Below, in pieces: positions 16,601-24,015 of a stretch of 44,754 bases of DNA. Each line of letters opens with the position of its first letter. Positions within the stretch are counted from its first letter, which is position 1. The position numbers and the translations under genes are program-made. Where the stretch lies: the NCBI RefSeq assembly GCF_003611695.1, contig NZ_RAWE01000064.1, positions 1 through 44,754 on the forward strand, given 5' to 3'. Source of the DNA: Corallococcus carmarthensis. Its GTDB lineage: Bacteria > Myxococcota > Myxococcia > Myxococcales > Myxococcaceae. Below the pieces are notes generated by a model, which was not told the origin of the DNA, did no database searches, and saw only the letters and a program-made list of their open reading frames with translations.

Positions 16601-19600
16601 CATCGTACGAGACGCTGGAGACCACCGTCTGGCCGTCAAACCGCGGCCCCTGGCTCGAGACCGGCCGGCCCATCACGTCGAACCGGGTGATGGTTTCAGT
16701 CACCGTCCCCGCACCGGTCGCCACCTGCGTGCGCTGCTGCAACAGGGCCCCGTCGCGCTCGTAGAACGTCCGGACGACGGACTGGTCACCTGGCGCGACA
16801 GAAGGCCCACGGTAGAGCGGGGTCACCACGCGCGGACGGCCGAAGCCGTCGTACTGGAAGCGCGTGTGCACATGGTTGGGGTCCTCGGTCTGCGCGAGCA
16901 CGCCCAAACCCAGATGGAACAAGTACTTCCACGTCGCCCCTTCCGCATCAGTGGAGGAGACCACCTGCGTCTGGTCGACGTCGTCATACGTCACCCATTC
17001 CACGCGTTTGGTGCCGCCACCCTCGCGCTCGACGCTGTAGACCAGTCCCCGGGAATCCCGCAGGAAGGTCGTCTTGAGGTAGGTCTCGGAACTCTCTGGC
17101 GGCAGGCTGCCCTCGCCGCTGAGCGAAGGCTCCAGCTCCACGAGTTCAACCTGCCCCCGGCCGTCGAACTTGATCGTCTGCTTCCGCGTGTTGGCCGCGT
17201 CCGCCAGCCCCACGCAGCCAACTGCTGGCGCCCTGACGCAAGACATCCAGGAACGGGTCACGGACCAGGTTCCCTGGGGCATCCACATCCCCTGATCGAA
17301 GCCGAGAGCACCCACGGTGGTGATTTGCTCCACCTGTTCGGTCTTGTCGACGCCGTGGACAAGCTGGGTGCTCTTGACGGGTGTTCCGTACGCGTCGATT
17401 TCGGTGAGCGTCTCCGTTTCGGAGACCACAGTGACGGTGCTGCCCTTGATCTCCTTCACCGTGTCCATGACCCGGCTGGCGTACTGCCGGTAGGTCGGCG
17501 CATACGTTGACGGACTTCGGCTGTAGGTCCACTTCCGCTGCGTCTGCTGCTTCGCGCCTCCAGCCAGAGGCACCTCTACGGTTTCCTCGCGTGGAAGCTG
17601 TGCCAGGGGAGCCACCGCCTTGTTGGGGAGGGTGCCCGGGACCGACTGGTATTCGGCCGGCGCCTCCACGATGAGCCTATTGTCATAGACCGTCGTCGTC
17701 CGAGCCCCCGTCTGCTCATCCACGACGACCCGCTCTCCAAAGCCGAGCCATCCCAGTCCCCGCGTATCGGAGTATCCGTCCCGATAGAGATAGCGCCAGC
17801 TCCGCTGCGGCTGCTCATTGGCGTTGAGCGACATTCGAGAAACCACGCGCATTGACTCGGGAGCCCATCGCAGCCAGTGCCCCTCGGTGTCGTCCCCCCC
17901 GCTCCGCTCGTAGAACGGTTCGCTCGGCGTGACGTTGCCATGAGGATTCAATTGAGAGAGGGGAGCGTACTCGAACGAATAGTTCAGGCCCGAGTAGTCC
18001 TGATGGTTGGCGACCTGGGTGTTGCCATGCACCCGCTTGAGCACATCGGTGGCGCTGGCGCGCCGCGCGACCTTCAGCGAGTTCCCCTGGCGCCAGGTGA
18101 AGTCGAGCAACTCATCGTTGTTGGAGTCGATGACCTGGGCCCATTCCGCATTGTCACCGCTGGGCACCAACGACAGGGGCCGCAGGGTCCCGAAGTCTCC
18201 TTGAGTCCCCGCAAGAAGGAGCTGAACAGGCTGCCCCTCCTTGAAGATGGCGAAGTCCACCCGCCCATCTCCGTCGAAGTCTCCGTGCTCCATCTTGGCC
18301 GCGAACAGGCTGGTGACGGCGTTGCCAGGCAGGGGGAGTTCACGGGCCTCGGTGAACCCCGCCCCGGTGTTGAGCTGCACCGTGAGCCGAGGGGTTGTGT
18401 CGGAAGAACTCCTCATGCCCAGCATCACAGCATCCGAAAGCCCATCACCATTGACGTCGACGAAGTCAAAGGTCGACGCATAGAAGCTGGGCAGCAGCGG
18501 AGGAAGAGCCGGAGGCGCGCGAATCGTCGTCTTGAACGCGTCCATCACCGGAGCAATTCCGAAGGGGATACGCTCGGCACTCAGGTAGGTGAGCCTTTCG
18601 AGGAAGGTGTTCCCATTGGGGCCTACACCCAGCAGGCTCATCTTCCCGCTCCCATCCAGGTCCACTGCCCGCAGGCCGAACCGAGACGGCTGGAAGTAGC
18701 CGGTGGGGGACGCCTTGGGCCTCTTGCCGGACGCCGGCTCGGCGACCACGCGGCGCTTGGCCGGGATCATCGAATCGGAGTCCCCCGTCAGATCGATTTG
18801 GTGCTGTCCCATCCACACGCGATCGTTGCGGCCGTCACCGTCGACATCGAGCCAGTACTGAAAGTTCGGCTCGGAGCCGACGGCCAGGAATTCGTCCGCC
18901 CCCACGCGACCATGGCCATACATGGGAGCCAGATGGTCTTCACCATTTGGCACGTCCCAGTAACACGACAGCGTCGTGACCGTTGAGCGCCCCCCGCCAT
19001 CCCAATCCGTCACCAATGGAAACAGGTTGCGCTGAGCGCGATTTCCGCAGAACCCTCCCGGGTCACTGCTTCCGAAGATGGCGGCCTTGATATCGTCGAA
19101 CCAGTTCGTGTTCTTGATATTGAAATAGGGAAACCAGAGAGACCGGCCCGTGACGTTGGAAACCACCAGCGTGGGCGATGCGGCGTCTGGGAACTGCAGC
19201 AGGCGCATCGTGTCCTGCCAGATCTGCAACGTGTAGTCCGTCGTCATGCCGACCTCGTCCCCCCAATCGAGGTCTTTCTCAAACAGCTTCTCGGACTTCA
19301 CGAAGTACGCGAGGCCCTGACGGCCCGCGCCCAGCCCGAAGGCATGCACGCCCACGCCCTGGGCCGCATCGCTGACGTCCTGGGCCTGCGGGTACTCGAA
19401 TTCCCAGGAGCCTTGCTCCCAGTCGAAGCGCACCGGCGCCTTGCACACGTCCTTCCCGTCGCACTCCCGAAGCTCCGACAGAAGGCTCCGCTTGCTCGTC
19501 GCGCTCGGGTAGTAGGCCAGCTTGTAGGAGCGCAGCACCACGGTGGGCGGATCCTCCGAACCGGTGGCGATCCCGGGACCCTTCATGTCGATGCCCGTGA

Positions 19601-20645
19601 GACGGAAATCCCTGCCGACCTTCACGCCCGCCAGGTATCCCTTGAAAACGTCCGTCCTCGGCCCGTACTTGAATTCGACCTCACGCTTTCCAGGCTCAAT
19701 GGCTCCGGAATCTTTTTGAAACTGCGTGTAGACAATTCGGGCAGGCCGATGCCAGGCCCCGGACTCGGCCCCCAGGGGAGCTTGGTCGTAGAACACATCC
19801 ATCCGGTTGCCGAACCGGTCTTCCACGGCCGCGAGGGCCCAAGCGAGCTTGACCGCCTTGCTCTCCATTACCTGGATGGTTCCATCGGGTCCCTCGCCCA
19901 GCTTCTCGTAGAGGCCTTGGATGAGGGCGTCTTTACGTGAGTCCGACGAACCCATTGCGGTCTTCCCATAGGTCCGAATGAGTCCGTCACGCCCCCGGAC
20001 CTCGAAGGTCGTCGGGTCCTTGGGGTCCACGTTCTTGGGGACGCGAATGGTGGAGTAGCTGTCATGCTCGGTCTTGAAGAAGCGCGCAGCGACTTCAACG
20101 TCGCCCTCAACCTCAACGAGCCGGGCGCCGTCCAAGCAGTACGCCCGGGTGTAGCTGTCCTTCTCGTTCAGCGTCGTGTCCGGGGAGAAGTCGATGGCGA
20201 TGGTCTTCCCGTCTCGCGCGAAAGAGTTCGGGCACAGGCTGATCTGCGACAGCCCCGACAGGTTGAAGCCTGGGCCCAGGAGCCCATCGCTCCCCTGGCT
20301 GTCATAGACGATGGAAAGCGAAGGCTGGATACCCGCGCGCCCCGCCGGAACCCAGAGGGGTACGGTCACGGAGGCGGAGCCATTCTGCGTCACATCCGCC
20401 ATGAACGGGGTAATGCCCGGCGCGTCCACACCGACGGTCCCCGTGTCGAGGATGGTGTCCAGGCCCAGTTCGAAGGGAATGCTTGTCGACTCGACTCGCG
20501 AGCGTGATCTGGACAGGCCGTCCGGGCCTTCCGCCGAGGTCGGCGCGGGAAGACAGCCTCCGAGGAGCTGGGCACCGTAGAAGAACAGCGTGAGTCTGGC
20601 CGCGAACCGCTTGCGGTGCTCAGAAGGACGTGAGGAGTGGCTCAT
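13614..20645 (-). CDS. Giant SpvB/TcdB/RHS-repeat lipoprotein with C-terminal PIN-like nuclease toxin domain
   Basis: A 2343-residue protein. The N-terminal signal has a lipobox LLGGC (C31). Next comes an SpvB-type region (SASVTVPLWVPAGRAGIQPS near residue 90), FG-GAP/VCBS-like calcium motifs (DVDGDGRND, DVNGDGLSDAV, DFDGDGRVDFA), and a TcdB-middle-like segment (SGLNYSFEYAPLSQLNPHG). Many RHS YD repeats (for example YDALGRVAKLEAP, YNAFGEVKREADG) follow, then the RHS core ending in LNNPTRYTDPSGF (DPSG at 1995-1998), the usual self-cleavage boundary. The last 345 residues are variable. Residues about 2209-2343 look PIN-like, with acidic residues D2215, E2251, D2298 (NDILIFGTA) and D2316 (SSDAKLL), suggesting an RNase effector. 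The G+C content visibly falls at the 3' end, as expected for an exchanged tip. The next gene is the immunity candidate. No clear ribosome binding site precedes the ATG. Confidence 0.85.
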   Translation of the reverse strand: MSHSSRPSEHRKRFAARLTLFFYGAQLLGGCLPAPTSAEGPDGLSRSRSRVESTSIPFELGLDTILDTGTVGVDAPGITPFMADVTQNGSASVTVPLWVPAGRAGIQPSLSIVYDSQGSDGLLGPGFNLSGLSQISLCPNSFARDGKTIAIDFSPDTTLNEKDSYTRAYCLDGARLVEVEGDVEVAARFFKTEHDSYSTIRVPKNVDPKDPTTFEVRGRDGLIRTYGKTAMGSSDSRKDALIQGLYEKLGEGPDGTIQVMESKAVKLAWALAAVEDRFGNRMDVFYDQAPLGAESGAWHRPARIVYTQFQKDSGAIEPGKREVEFKYGPRTDVFKGYLAGVKVGRDFRLTGIDMKGPGIATGSEDPPTVVLRSYKLAYYPSATSKRSLLSELRECDGKDVCKAPVRFDWEQGSWEFEYPQAQDVSDAAQGVGVHAFGLGAGRQGLAYFVKSEKLFEKDLDWGDEVGMTTDYTLQIWQDTMRLLQFPDAASPTLVVSNVTGRSLWFPYFNIKNTNWFDDIKAAIFGSSDPGGFCGNRAQRNLFPLVTDWDGGGRSTVTTLSCYWDVPNGEDHLAPMYGHGRVGADEFLAVGSEPNFQYWLDVDGDGRNDRVWMGQHQIDLTGDSDSMIPAKRRVVAEPASGKRPKASPTGYFQPSRFGLRAVDLDGSGKMSLLGVGPNGNTFLERLTYLSAERIPFGIAPVMDAFKTTIRAPPALPPLLPSFYASTFDFVDVNGDGLSDAVMLGMRSSSDTTPRLTVQLNTGAGFTEARELPLPGNAVTSLFAAKMEHGDFDGDGRVDFAIFKEGQPVQLLLAGTQGDFGTLRPLSLVPSGDNAEWAQVIDSNNDELLDFTWRQGNSLKVARRASATDVLKRVHGNTQVANHQDYSGLNYSFEYAPLSQLNPHGNVTPSEPFYERSGGDDTEGHWLRWAPESMRVVSRMSLNANEQPQRSWRYLYRDGYSDTRGLGWLGFGERVVVDEQTGARTTTVYDNRLIVEAPAEYQSVPGTLPNKAVAPLAQLPREETVEVPLAGGAKQQTQRKWTYSRSPSTYAPTYRQYASRVMDTVKEIKGSTVTVVSETETLTEIDAYGTPVKSTQLVHGVDKTEQVEQITTVGALGFDQGMWMPQGTWSVTRSWMSCVRAPAVGCVGLADAANTRKQTIKFDGRGQVELVELEPSLSGEGSLPPESSETYLKTTFLRDSRGLVYSVEREGGGTKRVEWVTYDDVDQTQVVSSTDAEGATWKYLFHLGLGVLAQTEDPNHVHTRFQYDGFGRPRVVTPLYRGPSVAPGDQSVVRTFYERDGALLQQRTQVATGAGTVTETITRFDVMGRPVSSQGPRFDGQTVVSSVSYDALGRVAKLEAPRTSTESPTWESYEYDSLSRVTALRVGDGMSPAGTLVESLEYTVPTAYATQTSVSDALGLVKKTVFDYRGLMVAATEAAGTPKAASLAYGYGPFGRLETTDDPQGNRSLNIYDAQGRLERSVDPGAGTRTYRYNAFGEVKREADGLDGTSGLLITTYKRDRLGRVLSAKNNQEELAYEYDEGMGAMRRLTKATRTVLGGLPEVVTTEHFYDEFGRETDTQQDAAGTSLTVSRQFDDYGRLSRLTYPVTLNGQPVSLSYAYNARGALSGIYRTGAFFMSYWSALERDSVGRLKKTRYGNGVERESRYDSRGRLRFLEAKRSGVNVQRLAYEYTANDNLAARHDLMVGVTEKFSYDALDRLEWWRVLQNCQRLETQFQYDGLGNLLSRSPVTGWEPSALLNYNGGTSGGPHAVKQAQLGSDAFTYEYDHRGNQVASRDVTGALVRTVDYTSFDLPKTLTTAGSTVAFGYDASGARVRKKSAQEEVLYVGDLYQRRTQGLTTTHILSIHSPEGVIGELSWDEGTSTENVRYLLNDRQGSPDTVTDASGAVVERIKYDPFGARRNVSNLAQASSVFHSGARKGFTGHEHDDELGLINMRGRIYDPRLMKFLSVDPVVADPGSVQAYNAYSYVLNNPTRYTDPSGFIPYGGTLVSRWDGGGGDSTPMQSPMMSLVERYMASPGATLFLPSVDLRVPSVAALDDAKVVPTGHYTNDKGQSSAPYRSSVTSVLTTASKALSPPGSDSFACNLFIACSGMGGIRGQVDTMLKASQAYDHYAPISKFAAVSYAVNEYIPFISAGESANKAGSACSAGGIGRCSSGVAKAGFSTLLAGAAVYGMVTNAAGGVARARSVLSSGFVNIDASAASAFISQGSVVRHKLKAFVNGRKMVMTHTALKELQGMLPRAGPQEGARYLRFLERVSVIPDNPSLRARALRPTGQMEMNDILIFGTADNLGISTISSDAKLLRASGAQGVRFDVYLYESVSLTGR

Positions 20646-20738
20646 AGGGAAATACCGGTGCTGCGATGGAGAACACCGCCCCAGTCACCTGGAGTCGTTC
20701 AAGGGGCGGAGAGATGGCTTTAATGGAATGAGGGACTG

Positions 20739-22328
20739 CTATTGGCAGACGGACTGCTCACAGACGCCGGACTCGTCCACATCACCAGAGCAGTTGTTGT
20801 CGAGGCCGTCACAGACCTCGACGGAGCCTGGGTTCATGTCGCGCCGGGTGTCGTCACAATCCCTGGCGTCCCTGGTGGTATTCGGCGGCTGTTGGCACGT
20901 CAGCACTGCTCCCCCGCTGGCGCCGAAGCCGTCACGGTCCTGGTCGGGATAGAAGAGGATCAGATCCGCCGGGTCGCTCGCGTCGTCCGTGTAGCCGTTG
21001 CAGTCATCGTCCAGGCCATTGGCGCACAGCTCCTTGGACGGGGTGCCTGGGGTGCACAGACCGTAGTTGCCCCATTCGCAGACCACCTTGGGCGGCTTGC
21101 CATCCTCGACCTCCACGGTTTCGCACAGCTCGCCGCAGGCCGGTGCCGTGCGCATGCAGACGCCCTGTCCACAGGTGATGGGCGGGACGTCATCCACCTT
21201 CCCATTGCAATCGTTGTCCTCGCGATCGCAGGTCTCCGGATGCGGAGGCTTGGGCGTGCAGGTCTGCTCCACGCCGTTGACGCAGGCCTGGATGCTGGCG
21301 GCACAGGCTCCTACACCGCACGTCTTCACTGCCCCGGGTTTCACCGCTGCATTCGAGTCGTTGCAGTCCTGGTTGTTGAGGGAATTTCCCGCGGGGACGC
21401 TGCATGCGCGGCCCATCGAAGTGCCCGCGCCATAGCCGTCGCCGTCGGTGTCCCGGTAGTAGGTCAACTGGACGTTCTCGTCGACCACGCCATTGCAGTT
21501 GTCGTCCATGTTGTTGCAGGTCTCGGCGCTCGGGGTGCCGGGAGTACAAGCGTTTCCGGCCCACTCACACACCTGCTTGGGCGGCTTTCCATCGTGGGTC
21601 TCCACCATCTCGCAGACGTTGGTGCAGGCCGGAACACTGCGGAAACAAGCGCCCGTGCCGCAAGTGATGGGCGGGAGGTCGTCCACCTGGCCGTTGCAAT
21701 TGTTATCAATGCGGTCGCACACCTCCGGGCTGGGAGTGCCTGGGGTGCAGGTCTGCTCCACGCCGTTGACGCACGCCTGGACGGATGCGGCGCAAGCACC
21801 CACGCCGCATTGCTTGATGGCGCCCGGCCTGACTACAGCACTGTTGTCATTACAGTCGGTCGCGTTCGTCACGTAACCGGCGGGGCGCCCGCAGCTGTCG
21901 ATCCAGTTGTTCGGGGCTCCGTAGCCATCCCCATCCGCGTCCCGGTAGAACCTGCCGCCCTGCCAGACGGATGCATTGGAGTCGTTGCAGTCGAGGTTGT
22001 TGGTCACCCAGCCAAAATCCGGACAGCCCTGCTTGCCAACTCCTGCGCCATAGCCGTCCCCGTCCCCGTCGCGGTAGACGGTGCGCAGAAGCCCCTCATC
22101 AATCTTTCCATCACAGTCGTTGTCGATGCCGTCGCAGATCTCAGGCTCACACTCGACCGGCTCGCAGTCCGGGCAGCCGCTGACCATCTCTGGAAGCGAT
22201 ATCTCGGGACTGCCAGCGAAGCCACGCGATGAGGCAAGGGCCGCCATGAGGAACATGCAGATGGACAGCAAGGCCCTGGACAGGCCAAGGCTCCGCCTAT
22301 TCACGCGGATGCATGGTTTTCTTGTCAT
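20739..22328 (-). CDS. Secreted MopE-like protein with six metal-binding repeat motifs
   Basis: A 529-residue protein. A signal peptide lies at residues about 15-39 (ALLSICMFLMAALASSRGFAG). The mature protein is cysteine-rich, with six copies of the motif E-x-C-D-x-x-D-N-D-C-x-G-x-x-D-(E/D), as in EICDGIDNDCDGKIDE, EVCDRIDNNCNGQVDD and EVCDGLDNNCSGDVDE. This is the putative metal-binding motif first known from the copper-binding MopE/CorA proteins. Between the copies are four calcium-loop-like DxDGDG(Y/F)GA stretches. A unit of about 160 residues is internally duplicated. It probably sits on the cell surface or is released. It lies 93 bp upstream of the RHS gene on the same strand and may share its promoter, so it could be a structural or adhesive partner. 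That link is inferred. Confidence 0.85.
   Translation of the reverse strand: MTRKPCIRVNRRSLGLSRALLSICMFLMAALASSRGFAGSPEISLPEMVSGCPDCEPVECEPEICDGIDNDCDGKIDEGLLRTVYRDGDGDGYGAGVGKQGCPDFGWVTNNLDCNDSNASVWQGGRFYRDADGDGYGAPNNWIDSCGRPAGYVTNATDCNDNSAVVRPGAIKQCGVGACAASVQACVNGVEQTCTPGTPSPEVCDRIDNNCNGQVDDLPPITCGTGACFRSVPACTNVCEMVETHDGKPPKQVCEWAGNACTPGTPSAETCNNMDDNCNGVVDENVQLTYYRDTDGDGYGAGTSMGRACSVPAGNSLNNQDCNDSNAAVKPGAVKTCGVGACAASIQACVNGVEQTCTPKPPHPETCDREDNDCNGKVDDVPPITCGQGVCMRTAPACGELCETVEVEDGKPPKVVCEWGNYGLCTPGTPSKELCANGLDDDCNGYTDDASDPADLILFYPDQDRDGFGASGGAVLTCQQPPNTTRDARDCDDTRRDMNPGSVEVCDGLDNNCSGDVDESGVCEQSVCQ
20960..21880 (-). repeat. Internal tandem duplication in the MopE-like gene
   Basis: Two units of about 160 codons are similar throughout. 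Each contains C-G-V-G-A-C-A-A-S-(V/I)-Q-A-C-V-N-G-V-E-Q-T, then PPITCG, DGKPPK(Q/V)VCEW, and CTPGTPS(A/K)E. The DNA of the cysteine-rich segments is nearly identical in places, pointing to a recent duplication or gene conversion. Unit edges are approximate. Confidence 0.7.
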
Positions 22329-22741
22329 GATTTGCTTTCGCTCTCGAGCAGGTACGGAGGTCGCGAGGCGTGTGCCTGGGTCAGGCAGGGCTCAACTGGT
22401 TCGCAATCGGGATTGCTACGAGGAGCCCTCTCGGCGCCTCTAGGGACACGGAGGGTTGTCAGCAAGACATGGGCCAGTGCCTCCGTCGGCCGCGTCTCAA
22501 GCGCCGAGCAGGCCCCTTCGTCGAGATTCAGGATGCCCCATCCCGTTTCACGGACATCGTCGGCCCTGCCTCCGAAGGCCGAGCGGAGCCCTTCACCAAT
22601 CTGCGGTCAGCCAGGGGGCGCAGGCTCGCAGGGGCATGCCGCCGCGGGCACGGTGAAGTCGGGCACGGAGCCCAGGGATGTGCGCTGTGCGTCCACTTGC
22701 GCATCACGGCGGAAGCGGTACACGGCGCGCGTCCTGCGGGC
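22329..22741. other. Gene-free stretch upstream of the MopE-like gene
   Basis: About 410 bp with no supported gene. The open plus-strand frame here reads low-complexity sequence with no family resemblance until it enters the HEAT-like 3' fragment near 22742. The promoter of the MopE-like gene should lie within the right-hand part of the stretch next to 22328, but no clear boxes were found. Confidence 0.4.
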
Positions 22742-22820
22742 GTGGCGCGACTGGTGGGCCGCACACCGTGACACGTTCAAGAAGCGCTGGGGTGAGCGGA
22801 GCGGCGGCTCACACCGCTAG
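22742..22820 (+). pseudogene. 3' fragment of the HEAT-like gene with direct repeat copy 2
   Basis: Positions 22742-22804 repeat 13190-13252 at 60 of 63 positions, in the same orientation. The fragment encodes WRDWWAAHRDTFKKRWGERSG followed by GSHR and TAG at 22818-22820. Sequence upstream of 22742 has no matching HEAT helices in any frame, so only the last 21 codons are present. It is either an att-like duplicated 3' end or a relic left after gene replacement. Confidence 0.7.
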
Positions 22821-22862
22821 CGAACTTCGAAGACCGCGCCTTCCACGGGCACGCCTATCCAT

Positions 22863-23159
22863 CTACGCCGGGTCGGGCCGCAGGTCGCCGACCCTGCCTG
22901 TCTGAACGATTTCCTGGATGGCGGACGCGATGCGCTCCCTCGTGACGGAAGCGACGACCACGAGATTCCGCTCGAGAAACACCCTGCCGCCCTTCAGCGC
23001 ATCGTCGACATCCTGGGTCAAGCGAGCCGGGTCGTACACGGTGAGCGTGTACCGACGCCCCTCAATCACCGCGACGACTCCGGGGAGCCAGCCTTTGGCC
23101 TCGACCTCCCAAGCGTAGTCCTCGAAACCGGGAGGGAACTCCAGAACGATGTTGCTCAT
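22863..23159 (-). CDS. Hypothetical small protein (98 residues)
   Basis: The protein begins MSNIVLEFPPGFEDYAWEVE and alternates strands and helices (GWLPGVVAVIEGRRYTLTVYD, GGRVFLERNLVVVASVT). There is no signal peptide. The ATG at 23159 starts at a compact domain; the upstream in-frame residues look non-coding. The ribosome binding site is weak. It is the last of three small same-strand ORFs beside the RHS block, so an orphan immunity role is possible, but no family is recognised. Confidence 0.6.
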   Translation of the reverse strand: MSNIVLEFPPGFEDYAWEVEAKGWLPGVVAVIEGRRYTLTVYDPARLTQDVDDALKGGRVFLERNLVVVASVTRERIASAIQEIVQTGRVGDLRPDPA

Positions 23160-23247
23160 GGGGCGTTGAAGATTACCGGAACACCCACCGCACCAACGTG
23201 TCTCCAACTTTGGACCTGAGTGACGCCCCTCGGTCTGACACTCGCAT

Positions 23248-23493
23248 CTAGCTGCCCGGCCCATCCAGTAGCACCCGAGGAAGCCAGCCAGGGAACTCGA
23301 CTTCGAAGGCTCGAACATCCTTGTCGAGCTGCTGGACAGACGCGTCGCGCAGTTGCCCTTGGTATTGCAGGGTGTCTTCACACCGAAGAAGCAACCACTC
23401 GATATCTTCAACAGGGGCGTCTGGCCTTTTCAAAAGCCCGTGAAGAACTCCGGCCAGGTCGCGAGTCCATTTTTCCTTCTCACTGCCCGCCAT
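23248..23493 (-). CDS. Hypothetical small protein (81 residues)
   Basis: The ORF begins MAGSEKEKWTRDLAGVLHGL and is charged and mostly helical, with EDIEWLLLRCEDTLQYQGQL and the tail FEVEFPGWLPRVLLDGPGS. The ATG at 23493 has AGGGGGCG just upstream, which favours real translation. It sits 88 bp before the 98-residue ORF and 77 bp after the 88-residue ORF, on the same strand. Function unknown. Confidence 0.6.
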   Translation of the reverse strand: MAGSEKEKWTRDLAGVLHGLLKRPDAPVEDIEWLLLRCEDTLQYQGQLRDASVQQLDKDVRAFEVEFPGWLPRVLLDGPGS

Positions 23494-23570
23494 TTCGCCC
23501 CCTGTCTGTGAGTATCCCCAACCATCCCTCAAGCGCGCCGGCGTCATTCTTGGGCACCAAGGTTGCACAG

Positions 23571-23837
23571 TTATTCGGCAACTCCCCGTCCCACCCAAGG
23601 CATCAAGAATTCATTGAACTCTTGGTCGCTCAGATTGCCCTTGCTGACCCTCCACCACAGCCCCGACTCCAGCAAGGTCCTCAGGGGAATGGATGGGAAT
23701 GCCCGCTTGAAATAGAAAACAATCGCGGAATGCGAAACCCCACCTTCAAGCATGCCGCCCAGCAATTCCGCGAGTTCCACCGGGGTCAGCAGCTTTTCTT
23801 TCTCGCGAAGCGCGCTCAGGATCTCCTCGTCACTCAT
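23571..23837 (-). CDS. Hypothetical small helical protein (88 residues)
   Basis: The protein MSDEEILSALREKEKLLTPV continues with ELAELLGGMLEGGVSHSAI and the tail LSDQEFNEFLMPWVGRGVAE. It is acidic, helical and without a signal peptide. Its ATG lies inside the last codons of the truncated ATPase frame (TATGAGTGA), so translation of the stub could feed into it. It resembles small immunity-type proteins in size and charge only; no family is recognised. Confidence 0.6.
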   Translation of the reverse strand: MSDEEILSALREKEKLLTPVELAELLGGMLEGGVSHSAIVFYFKRAFPSIPLRTLLESGLWWRVSKGNLSDQEFNEFLMPWVGRGVAE

Positions 23838-23943
23838 ATTGAATCCGCACAATCTCCAGGATTCGAGCAGACGTGAAAGGCTCCAGGTCCAGGTCGAGTG
23901 AGCGGTACGCATTGAAGTCGAGAAACTGCACCGACTCGATCAC
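23830..23943 (-). pseudogene. 5' stub of an AAA ATPase gene
   Basis: A GTG at 23943 with GGAGGAGG about 10 nt upstream encodes VIESVQFLDFNAYRSLDLDL, then EPFT, then 13 unrelated residues and TGA at 23830. The first 24 residues match the opening of OLD/RecF-like AAA ATPases (M-I-x-S-(V/I)-x-(F/I)-x-N-F-(K/R)...L-x-(L/I)-x-P-x-T), which normally continue into a Walker A loop. Here the frame leaves the family just before that loop. The gene was evidently cut and joined to the small-ORF cluster. Confidence 0.55.
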
Positions 23944-24015
23944 GCGTGCACCCTCCTCCCGACGACACCTCCGCCCCGGAATCACTCACAGGGCGGAGCA
24001 CAGCACCACCAAGTC

